Below are positions 13,051-20,258 of a stretch of DNA of 56,598 bases, one piece after another; position 1 is the stretch's first letter, and the number at the start of each line of letters is the position of its first letter. The stretch is taken from positions 1-56,598 of the IMG/VR virus record IMGVR_UViG_3300030101_003030; one strand, given 5' to 3'. This DNA is from a virus. Position numbers and translations under genes: made by a program. Under the pieces are notes generated by a model that did no database searches, had not been told where the DNA came from, and worked only from the letters and a program-made list of their open reading frames with translations.

Positions 13051-14658
13051 ATGAATCAACAACAAGGATACTCTCCTAAAGATCTAAACTTTGGAGAGAT
13101 AGGACGTAATAAGTTAAAGAGTGGTATCACTAAAATTTCAGAAGCAGTAAAGAGTACCTTAGGACCTAGGGGTAATACTGTGCTTATTGAATCGCCACAG
13201 CACACCTCAAGCATAACAGTTACTAAAGATGGTGTTACTGTAGCTAAGGCTGTTGATCTAATGGATCCGGTGGAGAACTTAGCGGTCAAGATGATGAAGC
13301 AAGCTGCGGATAAGACCGCAAGTGTTGCAGGAGATGGAACGACTACAGCTATAGTATTAACTGAGGCTATTGTGAAGGCAGGTGATGAGTTTATGAGTGA
13401 TGATCACAATAGAACTGAGGTATTAAGGGAATTGAACAGAACGAAAGATTATATTGTTGAGTCCCTGCAGAAAGACTCACAAGAGTTGAGCACGAAAAAG
13501 TTACAAGATGTAGCCACTCTATCAGCGAACAATGATAGTTTTATAGGTGAGTTGATAGCAAAGACATATAGTGAAGTGGGTAAGGATGGCATAGTAACGG
13601 TTGAGAAATCACAGAGTGCTGACACTTACTATGAGAGTACGAATGGTTTAAAAGTAGATAGAGGATATTCATCTGAGTTGTTTATTAACAATCACAAAAA
13701 GGATGAGTGTATATTTGATGATGTTAGGATCTTAACATCAGATGCTGAGATAAGTAATGTCTTACAGATTGAGGCGGTATTGAAACCAATCATATCAGAC
13801 GGGAAGAAGTTATTGATCATTGCACCTTGTTCACAGAACGTGATTAATACACTAGCTGCCAATGTGATGAAGAACAATTTAAAGATATGTGTAATACAGC
13901 CACCTAACTTTGGATACAAGCAGCATGAGCTGATGAGTGATATTGCTGTGGCTGTAGGGGGGAAATATTTCTCAGAGAAGACAGGCGATGATCTGAGTTT
14001 AATTAACTTTGGTGACTTGGGTTATGCATCAAGAGTGATAGTGGGTAGGAACTCATCGGTTATCATCAAGGATGACAATCGTACTACTGAGGATGTACAG
14101 AAGAGAGTGGATGAGCTATGGGATGCTCACGCCATCACAGAGAAGAAACAAGACAAGGAATTTGTGCTGTCGAGAATTGCCACCCTTACGGGCGGCATAG
14201 GTGTTATCCACGTTGGAGGCGATACTGACATACAACAAAAAGAGTTGTATGATAGAGTTGATGATGCTGTATGTGCAGTACGCTCTGCACTTGAAGATGG
14301 TATATTACCGGGAGGTGGCGTTTCATTATTACACTACGCTGACTACTACAAGAACAAACATTCAAATGATAAGAATAAAAATGTAGCATATCAGATAATG
14401 GCTCAGGCATTAACAGCACCTGCTACGCAGATCCTAGCTAATGCAGGAAAAGATGTAAAGAAGATATACAAGCACCTGCCTCCTGTCAATCATGGGTATG
14501 ATGTGAAAAAAGAACAAAATGGAAACTTAATTGAGATGGGGGTAGTTGATCCGACAAAGGTTACAAAGAACGCACTGATCAATGCAATGTCAGTAGCTAC
14601 AACCATACTAAGTACAAATGCAATAATCACAATGGCACGCAGTTATGAAACCAATTAA
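13051..14658 (+). CDS. groEL: GroEL-like chaperonin (Cpn60, group I)
   Basis: The 535-residue protein aligns along its length with GroEL, the ATP-driven barrel that folds proteins in the cytoplasm. The nucleotide site is intact: TLGPRG at 36-41, KDGVTVAKAV at 59-68 and GDGTTTA at 94-100. The late motif VDDAVCAVRSALEDGILPGGG keeps the catalytic aspartate equivalent to E. coli D398. It is slightly shorter than bacterial GroEL and lacks the Gly-Gly-Met tail. The gene overlaps groES by 14 bases, so both subunits are produced together. It probably folds phage capsid or tail proteins, or substitutes for the host chaperonin. The family call is certain; the client proteins are unknown. Confidence 0.96.
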   Translation: MNQQQGYSPKDLNFGEIGRNKLKSGITKISEAVKSTLGPRGNTVLIESPQHTSSITVTKDGVTVAKAVDLMDPVENLAVKMMKQAADKTASVAGDGTTTAIVLTEAIVKAGDEFMSDDHNRTEVLRELNRTKDYIVESLQKDSQELSTKKLQDVATLSANNDSFIGELIAKTYSEVGKDGIVTVEKSQSADTYYESTNGLKVDRGYSSELFINNHKKDECIFDDVRILTSDAEISNVLQIEAVLKPIISDGKKLLIIAPCSQNVINTLAANVMKNNLKICVIQPPNFGYKQHELMSDIAVAVGGKYFSEKTGDDLSLINFGDLGYASRVIVGRNSSVIIKDDNRTTEDVQKRVDELWDAHAITEKKQDKEFVLSRIATLTGGIGVIHVGGDTDIQQKELYDRVDDAVCAVRSALEDGILPGGGVSLLHYADYYKNKHSNDKNKNVAYQIMAQALTAPATQILANAGKDVKKIYKHLPPVNHGYDVKKEQNGNLIEMGVVDPTKVTKNALINAMSVATTILSTNAIITMARSYETN

Positions 14659-14902
14659 TAAATACATTATCGTAAAGGGGATTGATGAGGAGATGAAAAC
14701 AGACTCGGGACTATTGTTATCAGCCGAGGATGTAAATTTGTTTAGATACAAAAAGGGCGAGGTAATAAAACCGGGCACTGAGGTTCATGACATAAATGAG
14801 GGTGATGTGATATACTATGACAAGAGGGCAGGTCACTCAATGCTTATTGATGACAAGCCGGTTACTATTATTCTTGAGAGGGACGTTGTCGTAGTCGTCT
14901 AA
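14645..14902 (+). CDS. groES: GroES-like co-chaperonin
   Basis: The 85-residue protein matches the GroES lid of the chaperonin chamber: PINKYIIVKGIDEEMKTDSGL at the start, a mobile loop around LLLSAEDVN, then KKGEVIKPGTEVHDINEGDV and the roof-proximal YYDKRAGHSMLIDD. It is a little shorter than the usual 95-100 residues. Its start lies within groEL (14-base overlap), which supports a matched pair. The last 35 bases overlap the converging gene at 14868-15305. Confidence 0.9.
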   Translation: MKPINKYIIVKGIDEEMKTDSGLLLSAEDVNLFRYKKGEVIKPGTEVHDINEGDVIYYDKRAGHSMLIDDKPVTIILERDVVVVV

Positions 14903-15305
14903 ACTCATTCATCTTTATGATCATATTGCGATATGTCTTATCGGTATATCGCACATTCTTTTTGAAGAGGGGATTAGTTTGGGGATCAACTGACAGTTCA
15001 GCACCACTCAGTTTGTTATATATATCAGTGAGTAATTTCTGTGACTTGTAGGTTAGCTTGTATATTGTCTCATGTTTTCTTGGTCTTTTAGAGAATACTT
15101 CTAGCCAACCATTAGCTAGAAGATATGTAAAGCGTTTTTTATTCCATGAGACAAGTTGGTTAAACTCATCAAACTTCTTTTTAGTAAAATACTTTTCTGA
15201 CTTGAGGAACAGAAGCATATCAAGGTCTGCTGCTTTCATGTCGTGCTTACGGAGGTAGTAATACTTAATTACTCTCCAATACTTGAGGTAGTCGTTATCA
15301 TGCAT
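14868..15305 (-). CDS. Winged-helix-like DNA-binding protein (putative regulator), counter-oriented
   Basis: A 145-residue basic protein. DLDMLLFLKSEKYFTKKKFDEF and NKKRFTYLLANGWLEVFSKR followed by HETIYKLTYKSQKLL fit a winged helix with recognition helix and wing, and similar proteins occur in Bacteroidota phages. It is the only leftward gene inside the rightward arm. It has its own promoter, TAACTTTG, on the minus strand at 15340-15333, face to face with a rightward promoter. The layout suggests a transcription regulator controlling the early/late switch, perhaps acting on the iteron elements; this is inference. Confidence 0.6.
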   Translation of the reverse strand: MHDNDYLKYWRVIKYYYLRKHDMKAADLDMLLFLKSEKYFTKKKFDEFNQLVSWNKKRFTYLLANGWLEVFSKRPRKHETIYKLTYKSQKLLTDIYNKLSGAELSVDPQTNPLFKKNVRYTDKTYRNMIIKMNEFRRLRQRPSQE

Positions 15306-15320
15306 TAAATTTAATTTTAT

Positions 15321-15340
15321 TATCTTTGCTTACAAAGTTA
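15321..15340. promoter_or_regulatory. Face-to-face promoter boxes (TATCTTTG rightward, TAACTTTG leftward)
   Basis: TATCTTTG at 15321-15328 faces right toward the 15370 gene, and TAACTTTG on the minus strand at 15340-15333 faces left toward the 15305 gene. Only four bases separate the boxes, so the two transcripts overlap at their starts and polymerases would compete, a common arrangement for a genetic switch. Confidence 0.6.
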
Positions 15341-15369
15341 ACTAATTGTACAATTAAAAAAAAGAAACG

Positions 15370-15657
15370 ATGGCAACATTAAAAAGTCAAAAAATGGTGA
15401 GAGGTAGAGACCTCAAGACACCACTAGCAGCATCCACAATGGATAAGAAAAGTAACGGTAAAAAAGGAGGGCCGGGAGATCCACCTAAGAAAAATAAAAA
15501 GGGTGAAATTAACATTAAAATTGCAAGAGATCCAAAGAGACCAAGCCTATATACAAACGCTTCTTTTACTCAAGCTCAGATTGATAGAGCTATACAAAAA
15601 GGCGTATTAAAAAAGGGGCAAGGGAATCGATATATGATGATTAAAAAGAAAAATTAA
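15370..15657 (+). CDS. Small basic hypothetical protein (95 aa)
   Basis: 95 residues, very rich in lysine, with a low-complexity glycine/proline/lysine middle (GKKGGPGDPPKKNKKG). The C-terminal part ASFTQAQIDRAIQKGVLKKGQ looks like a short helical element. It may bind DNA or be packaged in the virion. It has its own promoter box at 15321. Confidence 0.6.
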   Translation: MATLKSQKMVRGRDLKTPLAASTMDKKSNGKKGGPGDPPKKNKKGEINIKIARDPKRPSLYTNASFTQAQIDRAIQKGVLKKGQGNRYMMIKKKN

Positions 15658-15676
15658 AATTTTAAACCAAATACAC

Positions 15677-15714
15677 GCATTCGTATCCTTTCTCAATAGA
15701 GAGAGGATAAATGC
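15677..15714. other. Strong stem-loop in the non-coding gap before 15783
   Basis: TATCCTTTCTC (15684-15694) pairs with GAGAGAGGATA (15699-15709) around an AATA loop, with one G-U pair. GCAT (15677) and ATGC (15711) extend the stem past a small bulge. No T run follows, so it is probably an RNA processing or stability element rather than a terminator. Confidence 0.55.
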
Positions 15715-15782
15715 TATGGTACATTCACACACCCCAATATTTTAACGACAGGGATGAAAAGAAAACAAAATACAGAAGTTAA

Positions 15783-16040
15783 ATGGAAGAAACATTATTG
15801 GACATCATAGTAGAAGCATATCCTGACGAGGAGATATTAAAAGCAGATGGGTTTGATAAAGCCATCATAGGGATTGACGATCACAGTATGCGATTAATAT
15901 ATTCAATACGTAAATGCATAGAGATATTAATGGAAGAAGACTTGAGTGATGAAGAAGCATTAGATGCTTTTTATTACAACACTCACTCAGCATATGTAGG
16001 AGAAAAGACACCGATATGGTGTAATGATTTTACATATTAA
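15783..16040 (+). CDS. Conserved phage protein of unknown function
   Basis: An 85-residue acidic protein with the pattern DGFDKAIIGIDDHSMRLIYS, then a helix with DEEALDAFYYN, then AYVGEKTPIWCND. I recall this combination from small proteins in many phages, where its function is not established. It follows a 125-base gap containing a stem-loop. Confidence 0.68.
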   Translation: MEETLLDIIVEAYPDEEILKADGFDKAIIGIDDHSMRLIYSIRKCIEILMEEDLSDEEALDAFYYNTHSAYVGEKTPIWCNDFTY

Positions 16041-16050
16041 TTTTTATGAT

Positions 16051-16058
16051 TATCTTTG
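16051..16058 (+). promoter_or_regulatory. Promoter box (TATCTTTG)
   Basis: TATCTTTG lies 20 bases before the ATG at 16079 and after the stop of the upstream gene. It probably drives the cluster of small basic proteins and the 17.0-18.6 kb genes. Confidence 0.7.
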
Positions 16059-16078
16059 TGAGTATAAAATAAATTATT

Positions 16079-16237
16079 ATGCCAACAGTTACATACAAAT
16101 GTCCTGATACAGGAAAAATGAAAACAAAAAAATTTGCTTACAATGCAGTAGGCAAAGCACAAGCATCAGAGTTTGCTAAAAACATGGGAGGCAAAATTAA
16201 AAACAACCCCGGCTACGGCATGGAAACTAAATATTAA
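16079..16237 (+). CDS. Small hypothetical protein (52 aa)
   Basis: A 52-residue basic protein that starts MPTVTYKCPDTGKMKTKKFA and ends PGYGMETKY. The YKCPDTGKMKTKKF stretch looks like a short beta-hairpin. It directly follows a promoter box, and the next gene begins four bases after its stop. Function unknown, possibly a minor virion protein like its neighbours. Confidence 0.62.
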   Translation: MPTVTYKCPDTGKMKTKKFAYNAVGKAQASEFAKNMGGKIKNNPGYGMETKY

Positions 16238-16241
16238 TATT

Positions 16242-16466
16242 ATGAAAAAGCAAGGATACAACGCAAGATTAGATGAGTCATTAGGTGCAAAGCATAAAGG
16301 ACCTCATAAGCAATCATTAAAGTCAAGAAGACATGAGAGTGAAGCAATGGAGAAAAAAACTTATGACCACAAATTTGGTTCTGATTCAAAGATGTCATAC
16401 AGACATGATCATCCTGAGTGCGTTAACTATGTAGGAAAACACATATCAGGTTTAATTAAAAAGTAA
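16242..16466 (+). CDS. Small basic histidine-rich protein (74 aa)
   Basis: 74 residues starting MKKQGYNARLDESLGAKHKG. The sequence is rich in His and Lys (GAKHKGPHKQSLKSRRHESE) and ends HPECVNYVGKHISGLIKK. The ATG at 16242 is chosen because it follows the preceding stop; a longer in-frame start would overlap the 16079 gene. Similar small basic proteins are found among phage virion genes; the role is unknown. Confidence 0.65.
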   Translation: MKKQGYNARLDESLGAKHKGPHKQSLKSRRHESEAMEKKTYDHKFGSDSKMSYRHDHPECVNYVGKHISGLIKK

Positions 16467-16666
16467 TGGCTAAGAAAGGTAGAACTAAATTTATTAAAAT
16501 TAAAGAAGCTAATGAAGGCAAGTTCACCAAGTGGGTAGAAAAAAATATGCCCGGCAAATCTGTATGCAGTGCTGCTTCTTCTGTTTTAAAAAACAAAGAT
16601 AGGTATAAAGGCTCTGTTGTTAAGATGGCAAACTTTGCTAATAACTTTGGATGTAAAAGAAAATAA
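16466..16666 (+). CDS. Small basic protein (66 aa), MAKKGRTK type
   Basis: This 66-residue protein begins MAKKGRTK and ends with a region SVVKMANFANNFGCKRK. The gene at 38063 starts with the same eight residues and has a comparable aromatic/Cys C-terminal part, so the two may be distant paralogues. The start overlaps the last base of the previous stop. Function unknown. Confidence 0.62.
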   Translation: MAKKGRTKFIKIKEANEGKFTKWVEKNMPGKSVCSAASSVLKNKDRYKGSVVKMANFANNFGCKRK

Positions 16667-16668
16667 CT

Positions 16669-16836
16669 ATGCACAAGAACAAGTCAAGAGGTTTCGGAGA
16701 TTCAGTAGAGAAGTTTACTACTAAGACAGGTATAAAAAAAGTTGTCGAGAAAGTAACTAAGGCTGCCGGAATTGAAGACTGTGGTTGTGGTAAAAGGCGT
16801 GATACCTTAAACAGAATAATACCTTATAAGAAATGA
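16669..16836 (+). CDS. Small cysteine-motif protein (55 aa)
   Basis: A 55-residue protein starting MHKNKSRGFGDSVEKFTTKT, with repeated helical elements (KTGIKKVVEKVTKAAGIE) and the motif DCGCGKRRDTLN before IIPYKK. The CxC-plus-RRDxLN motif recurs in small proteins of many phages, as far as I recall, and could bind metal. It overlaps the next gene by four bases (ATGA). Confidence 0.62.
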   Translation: MHKNKSRGFGDSVEKFTTKTGIKKVVEKVTKAAGIEDCGCGKRRDTLNRIIPYKK

Positions 16837-17054
16837 AAACAGTTGCAATGAGAAAAGCTGCCAAGGCAAAAGCCAATGGCAACGGTAAAGAAAAGAAACC
16901 CCGTAAAACCTCACGCGTTTCGACACCAAATAAACCTAACATAAAAGATTTTACGTCTATTAGTAAAGATTCTAAAGGTAATTTAACAAAGAATACCAAT
17001 TGGAAAGCATATGAGCGTGCACAGACGAATTATCGAGTACGTACAAAAAATTAA
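16833..17054 (+). CDS. Small basic hypothetical protein (73 aa)
   Basis: 73 residues, lysine/arginine- and asparagine-rich and probably disordered at the start (RKAAKAKANGNGKEKKPRK). It might bind packaged DNA or RNA. The ATGA overlap couples it to the previous gene. Confidence 0.58.
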   Translation: MKTVAMRKAAKAKANGNGKEKKPRKTSRVSTPNKPNIKDFTSISKDSKGNLTKNTNWKAYERAQTNYRVRTKN

Positions 17055-17059
17055 TAAAA

Positions 17060-17533
17060 ATGGCATACCAAAAATTACAAGCCCGTAGAGCATTAGCAGT
17101 AGTAACAGATGATAATATTGACATCCCAAATCCTGCAGCAACAGCAGCAAGTGGTCAAACAAGTGCAGCAACCGCAAACAAGTTAACTGATTCGATTGCT
17201 ACATTCCTTAATGACAATATAAAAGTTGGAGACATTGTATATGATACAACTACTCCTTCAGTAACTACAGTAACAGCAGTAGATAGTGATACTGTTTTAT
17301 CAGTAGCCACAGGAATTGGAAACACTAAAGATTATGTTATATATTCTCAAATTGACAATCCAAGTAACGGATGTGTTTTATTTGCAGGCGGAGCAGGAGA
17401 TATAGAGCTGATCACTGTAGATGATGACACTGTGTTATTCAAAGGAATTGTGGCAGGACAGTTTTTACCTGTACAGGTAAAAAGAGTAAAAGCTGCAAAT
17501 ACTACAGCGACTGACATTGTTGCATTATGGTAG
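17060..17533 (+). CDS. Putative virion structural protein (beta-rich, 157 aa)
   Basis: The protein begins MAYQKLQARRALAVVTDDN and ends FLPVQVKRVKAANTTATDI followed by VALW. This N- and C-terminal pattern is common in small structural proteins of marine and Bacteroidota phages. The middle is a threonine- and valine-rich beta domain (IKVGDIVYDTTTPSVTTVTA). It might be a decoration or fibre-associated protein. The gene overlaps the LamG protein by seven bases. Confidence 0.55.
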   Translation: MAYQKLQARRALAVVTDDNIDIPNPAATAASGQTSAATANKLTDSIATFLNDNIKVGDIVYDTTTPSVTTVTAVDSDTVLSVATGIGNTKDYVIYSQIDNPSNGCVLFAGGAGDIELITVDDDTVLFKGIVAGQFLPVQVKRVKAANTTATDIVALW

Positions 17534-18318
17534 GAGGCGGACTAGCAAATATGATAGGAATTAACACCTGTGGCGGACAAGCCGGAGCAGGTGGAGGTGG
17601 AGGTGAGTTCAGCAATCTTTACTCTTGTGATTTTAACGGTGTAGATATGTACATTGATTGCGGAGTTTTATCAACTTTAAATGGTTTAACTGAAGCAAGT
17701 GTTTCTGTTTGGGTTTATTTAGAATCTAATAATGAGCAATTTATACTTTCTCAATGGGAAGGAACGGGCGGAAGTAATAATAATAGACAATTTACACTAT
17801 TTTTAAAACCTTCTAACAACCAAATTGACGTTAGTTTTGGGCCTAATACAACATATAGAAGTTCATCTATAACAATCAACACAGGGGAATGGTATCATAT
17901 TGTAGCCACTTATAACGCAAGTAATTCGCCAAGTAGAGACAAAACAAAAGTATATGTAAACGGCACGTTATATTTACAATCTATTAATTTTAATAGCCCA
18001 GCAAGTTTAAACCCAAACCCTACAAGCACGTTTAAAATAGGTAAAAGAGGTGGTGATAATTTTAAATTTACAGACGGACAAATTGACGAAGTATCTCTAT
18101 GGAATGTAGAGTTAAGTCTATCAGACGTAAACGCTATATATAATTCAGGCACTCCCACTGATTTAAGCAGTAGCGGTATAAGCGGACTAGTAAATTGGTG
18201 GCGTAATGGGGACCCAACAGGTCCCGGAGCCTTTCCTACTATTGTTGACCAAGTAGGGAGTAATGATGGCACAATGATAAATATGACAGACACACAAATA
18301 GTAACTTCAGTACCATAA
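17527..18318 (+). CDS. LamG / concanavalin A-like lectin-domain protein (putative adhesin)
   Basis: A 263-residue protein with a glycine-rich start (residues 1-35) followed by a LamG-type jelly-roll domain. Diagnostic pieces are SCDFNGVDMYIDCG, SVSVWVYLES, GEWYHIVATYN, KVYVNGTLY and GQIDEVSLWNVELS. LamG domains bind sugars and occur in phage tail fibres and in Bacteroidota surface enzymes. Here it probably helps bind host glycans. It is soon followed by the lysis genes, away from the main tail genes. Confidence 0.75.
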   Translation: MVGGGLANMIGINTCGGQAGAGGGGGEFSNLYSCDFNGVDMYIDCGVLSTLNGLTEASVSVWVYLESNNEQFILSQWEGTGGSNNNRQFTLFLKPSNNQIDVSFGPNTTYRSSSITINTGEWYHIVATYNASNSPSRDKTKVYVNGTLYLQSINFNSPASLNPNPTSTFKIGKRGGDNFKFTDGQIDEVSLWNVELSLSDVNAIYNSGTPTDLSSSGISGLVNWWRNGDPTGPGAFPTIVDQVGSNDGTMINMTDTQIVTSVP

Positions 18319-18323
18319 ACACT

Positions 18324-18581
18324 ATGTTTAAAGATTTTAGAAAATTTATTTATTCAAACATTCATATTGAAGATTTACAGTTTGTAGATTTTTCTCAAGT
18401 AACACAGACATCTGCTGATACTATTAGAAAATCATTAGATGATTCTCAATTTATAATTAGTTGGCTAACAACACCTACTTTTATTGAAGATGGAACTATT
18501 GAGCCTATATCTCTAATGACTCATGCAGAATGTTATGAGCTTGTTAATACTCCTGAATGGACTCCGGAAGACTTAATGTAA
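18324..18581 (+). CDS. Hypothetical protein (85 aa)
   Basis: An acidic 85-residue protein (start MFKDFRKFIYSNIHIEDLQF) ending in a tryptophan-containing acidic tail (NTPEWTPEDLM). It directly follows the LamG gene and may be an accessory or chaperone of it. Not recognised. Confidence 0.55.
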   Translation: MFKDFRKFIYSNIHIEDLQFVDFSQVTQTSADTIRKSLDDSQFIISWLTTPTFIEDGTIEPISLMTHAECYELVNTPEWTPEDLM

Positions 18582-18588
18582 TTTTTTG

Positions 18589-18596
18589 TATATTTG
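18589..18596 (+). promoter_or_regulatory. Promoter box (TATATTTG)
   Basis: TATATTTG lies 32 bases before the ATG at 18629, after the stop of the upstream gene. It may start the lysis genes. Confidence 0.55.
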
Positions 18597-18628
18597 TGAC
18601 AATGAATTAATAGACAACTTTTTATGTC

Positions 18629-18895
18629 ATGAATCTATCAGAAAAAACTAAAATAACTTTTACTCCTGCTAATCTTATTTCACTTATAACTACAGTAGCA
18701 GCAGTAACAGCAGTATGGTTTCATCTTAATGGTCAAATTGAAGAAGCAAAAGAACTTCCTAAAAATAAAAATAGTAAGGTTTTAGAAGAAACAATTATTC
18801 ATATGGACGCTAATACGCAATATATTAAAGAAGAAATAATTGAAATAAAAGAGCGTCTTAATAAAATGGAAGAAAGGCTTTACCAACTTAAATAA
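18629..18895 (+). CDS. Small membrane-anchored coiled-coil protein (holin candidate)
   Basis: An 88-residue protein with one membrane segment (LISLITTVAAVTAVWFHL, about 17-34) and a long charged helix to the end. It lies three bases before a probable endolysin. Small one-helix proteins in that place often act as holins or holin partners, but the long soluble helix is also compatible with a spanin-like or accessory role. Confidence 0.5.
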   Translation: MNLSEKTKITFTPANLISLITTVAAVTAVWFHLNGQIEEAKELPKNKNSKVLEETIIHMDANTQYIKEEIIEIKERLNKMEERLYQLK

Positions 18896-18898
18896 AAT

Positions 18899-19507
18899 AT
18901 GACTCTAGTAGATCAAATTACTTTAAACAAAATACAAGAAGTATTTGCAGAAAAGAAATATGCATTCTTTACCAAAGGAAATTACAACTTAAATATTATA
19001 GGAGTACGAAGCCCTAATCAAGTAGCAAATAGCTTTGATGACTATATGCTTGTTATATATAAGAAACATGACAAGTGGGTGATTGATGAATTTACTATTA
19101 CTACGGATGCAGGGCTGTATTGGTTGCAACATCCTATGAATAGAAAAGGAACAGCACTACTTGTTCCTAATCAGTATAGAAGCACATATAAACTTGATGG
19201 TCATGGAAGCACACGCTACGAAGCATTATGTCAGAGACTCGCTAACGTAGAAGTATATCGTGATGATAATAAAGATCAAATACTTAACTATGATGATGCT
19301 ACAAAAGAATGGGGTATGTTTGGAATAAACATTCACCGTTCACATCCTTACCATGAGAAAGACACAGTAGATAAATACAGTGCGGGCTGTCAAGTCTTTC
19401 AATCTATATATCAGTACAATGACTTCATTGCATTATGCAACACCTCAGCAAGATTGTACGGAAATAGCTTTACATATACCCTTCTTTTAGAAAGTGATTT
19501 ATTATAA
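18899..19507 (+). CDS. L,D-transpeptidase (YkuD)-like endolysin candidate
   Basis: In this 202-residue protein, GINIHRSHP (H146) and KYSAGCQVF (C164) place a histidine and a cysteine as in YkuD-type peptidoglycan enzymes, whose core is a His followed by S-x-G-C. The earlier stretch TTDAGLYWLQHPMNRKGTAL is shared with a family of phage proteins often placed near holins. It probably cleaves or remodels peptidoglycan during lysis. There is no signal peptide, so export would need the membrane protein encoded just upstream. The fold call is by motif only. Confidence 0.6.
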   Translation: MTLVDQITLNKIQEVFAEKKYAFFTKGNYNLNIIGVRSPNQVANSFDDYMLVIYKKHDKWVIDEFTITTDAGLYWLQHPMNRKGTALLVPNQYRSTYKLDGHGSTRYEALCQRLANVEVYRDDNKDQILNYDDATKEWGMFGINIHRSHPYHEKDTVDKYSAGCQVFQSIYQYNDFIALCNTSARLYGNSFTYTLLLESDLL

Positions 19508-19518
19508 TTTAATTTCGT

Positions 19519-19526
19519 TATCTTTG
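19519..19526 (+). promoter_or_regulatory. Promoter box (TATCTTTG)
   Basis: TATCTTTG followed by TAAAAAGACA, 15 bases before the ATG at 19542. It shares the initial transcribed sequence TAAAAAGA with promoters at 12543 and 30768. It probably drives the genes through TerL and portal. Confidence 0.75.
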
Positions 19527-19541
19527 TAAAAAGACAATACA

Positions 19542-19781
19542 ATGAAATTAAATAAGGAAGAACTTGAACGACTTCAACAATTAAACAACTCGTTTAATAA
19601 ATTAAAAATAGCTTTAGGCGATCTTGAGATCAAAAGGCACTCAATGTTAAGTGAGCTTGATGGGCTCAAAGCTATGTTTAGTTCAGAGGAGAAAAAATTT
19701 ATTGATAAATATGGATCCGACTCTGTTATTAATTTACAAACAGGTACGGTGACTAAAAAAGAAACCAATGTCAAAGATTGA
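19542..19781 (+). CDS. Coiled-coil protein (79 aa)
   Basis: A 79-residue protein that is a heptad-rich helix for about 60 residues (ELERLQQLNNSFNKLKIALG) and ends with DSVINLQTGTVTKKE. Similar short coiled-coil proteins are found near lysis and tail genes of phages. It overlaps the next gene by 14 bases. Function unknown. Confidence 0.6.
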   Translation: MKLNKEELERLQQLNNSFNKLKIALGDLEIKRHSMLSELDGLKAMFSSEEKKFIDKYGSDSVINLQTGTVTKKETNVKD

Positions 19782-20028
19782 ATCATACGCAAATGCAGGA
19801 ACCCCAACCTTAAATGATAAATTAATTGGAACGGAAGTTGGAGCAACACCTGTTAATGCAACCAAAAACTTTACCACAACTCAGCTACTAACATTATTTA
19901 ATGCTAACTCTGTACCTGCAAGTGTAGGAGCAACAGGAACAGCAGGTATGATAGCTGCAGATACTAACCACTTATACATCTGTGTAGCTACTAATACATG
20001 GAGAAGAGTAGCTATATCTACATTTTAA
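19768..20028 (+). CDS. Putative virion protein (86 aa), fibre/collar-like
   Basis: An 86-residue threonine- and alanine-rich protein (LNDKLIGTEVGATPVNATKN) ending AADTNHLYICVATNTWRRVA plus a short tail. The last motif, a bead of small residues then YICVATNTWRRV, is seen at the end of many phage fibre and neck proteins. A small structural or assembly role is likely. Confidence 0.55.
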   Translation: MSKIESYANAGTPTLNDKLIGTEVGATPVNATKNFTTTQLLTLFNANSVPASVGATGTAGMIAADTNHLYICVATNTWRRVAISTF

Positions 20029-20031
20029 AAG

Positions 20032-20256
20032 ATGGATATACGGAAGATTTCAATCGGTCCTGACTATAAGTCGGGAGCCATGCACTATCTTGTAGGGCAG
20101 GAAGTGCTTAACGGATCTTACCGTATTCATTTAATACAACTAGATAGGGTTAAACACTCGTTTAAAATTTGGATAATAAAGGACAAAGAAGTAGTTTTAT
20201 GGAAAGAGTTTACTTCTGATGTTCCCGTATCAATAGAGTATAACATAAACTTTTAA
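20032..20256 (+). CDS. Conserved hypothetical protein (74 aa)
   Basis: A 74-residue beta-rich protein beginning MDIRKISIGPDYKSGAMHYL, with SYRIHLIQLD and EVVLWKEF later. The ISIGPDYKSGAMHY stretch recurs, as I recall, in unknown proteins of Bacteroidota phages. It sits between two structural or lysis genes. Function unknown. Confidence 0.6.
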   Translation: MDIRKISIGPDYKSGAMHYLVGQEVLNGSYRIHLIQLDRVKHSFKIWIIKDKEVVLWKEFTSDVPVSIEYNINF

Positions 20257-20258
20257 TT

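Noticed and set aside
13056-14419. Antisense and alternative frames inside groEL
   Set aside because: They overlap a complete, well-conserved gene and have no leader or promoter.
15658-15782. tRNA-like or short coding frame in this gap
   Set aside because: No cloverleaf arms are present and the ATG frames have fewer than 20 codons; only the hairpin is supported.
16173-16241. Longer start for the 16242 gene
   Set aside because: It would overlap the 16079-16237 gene, whose promoter and start are well placed; the ATG at 16242 lies just after its stop.
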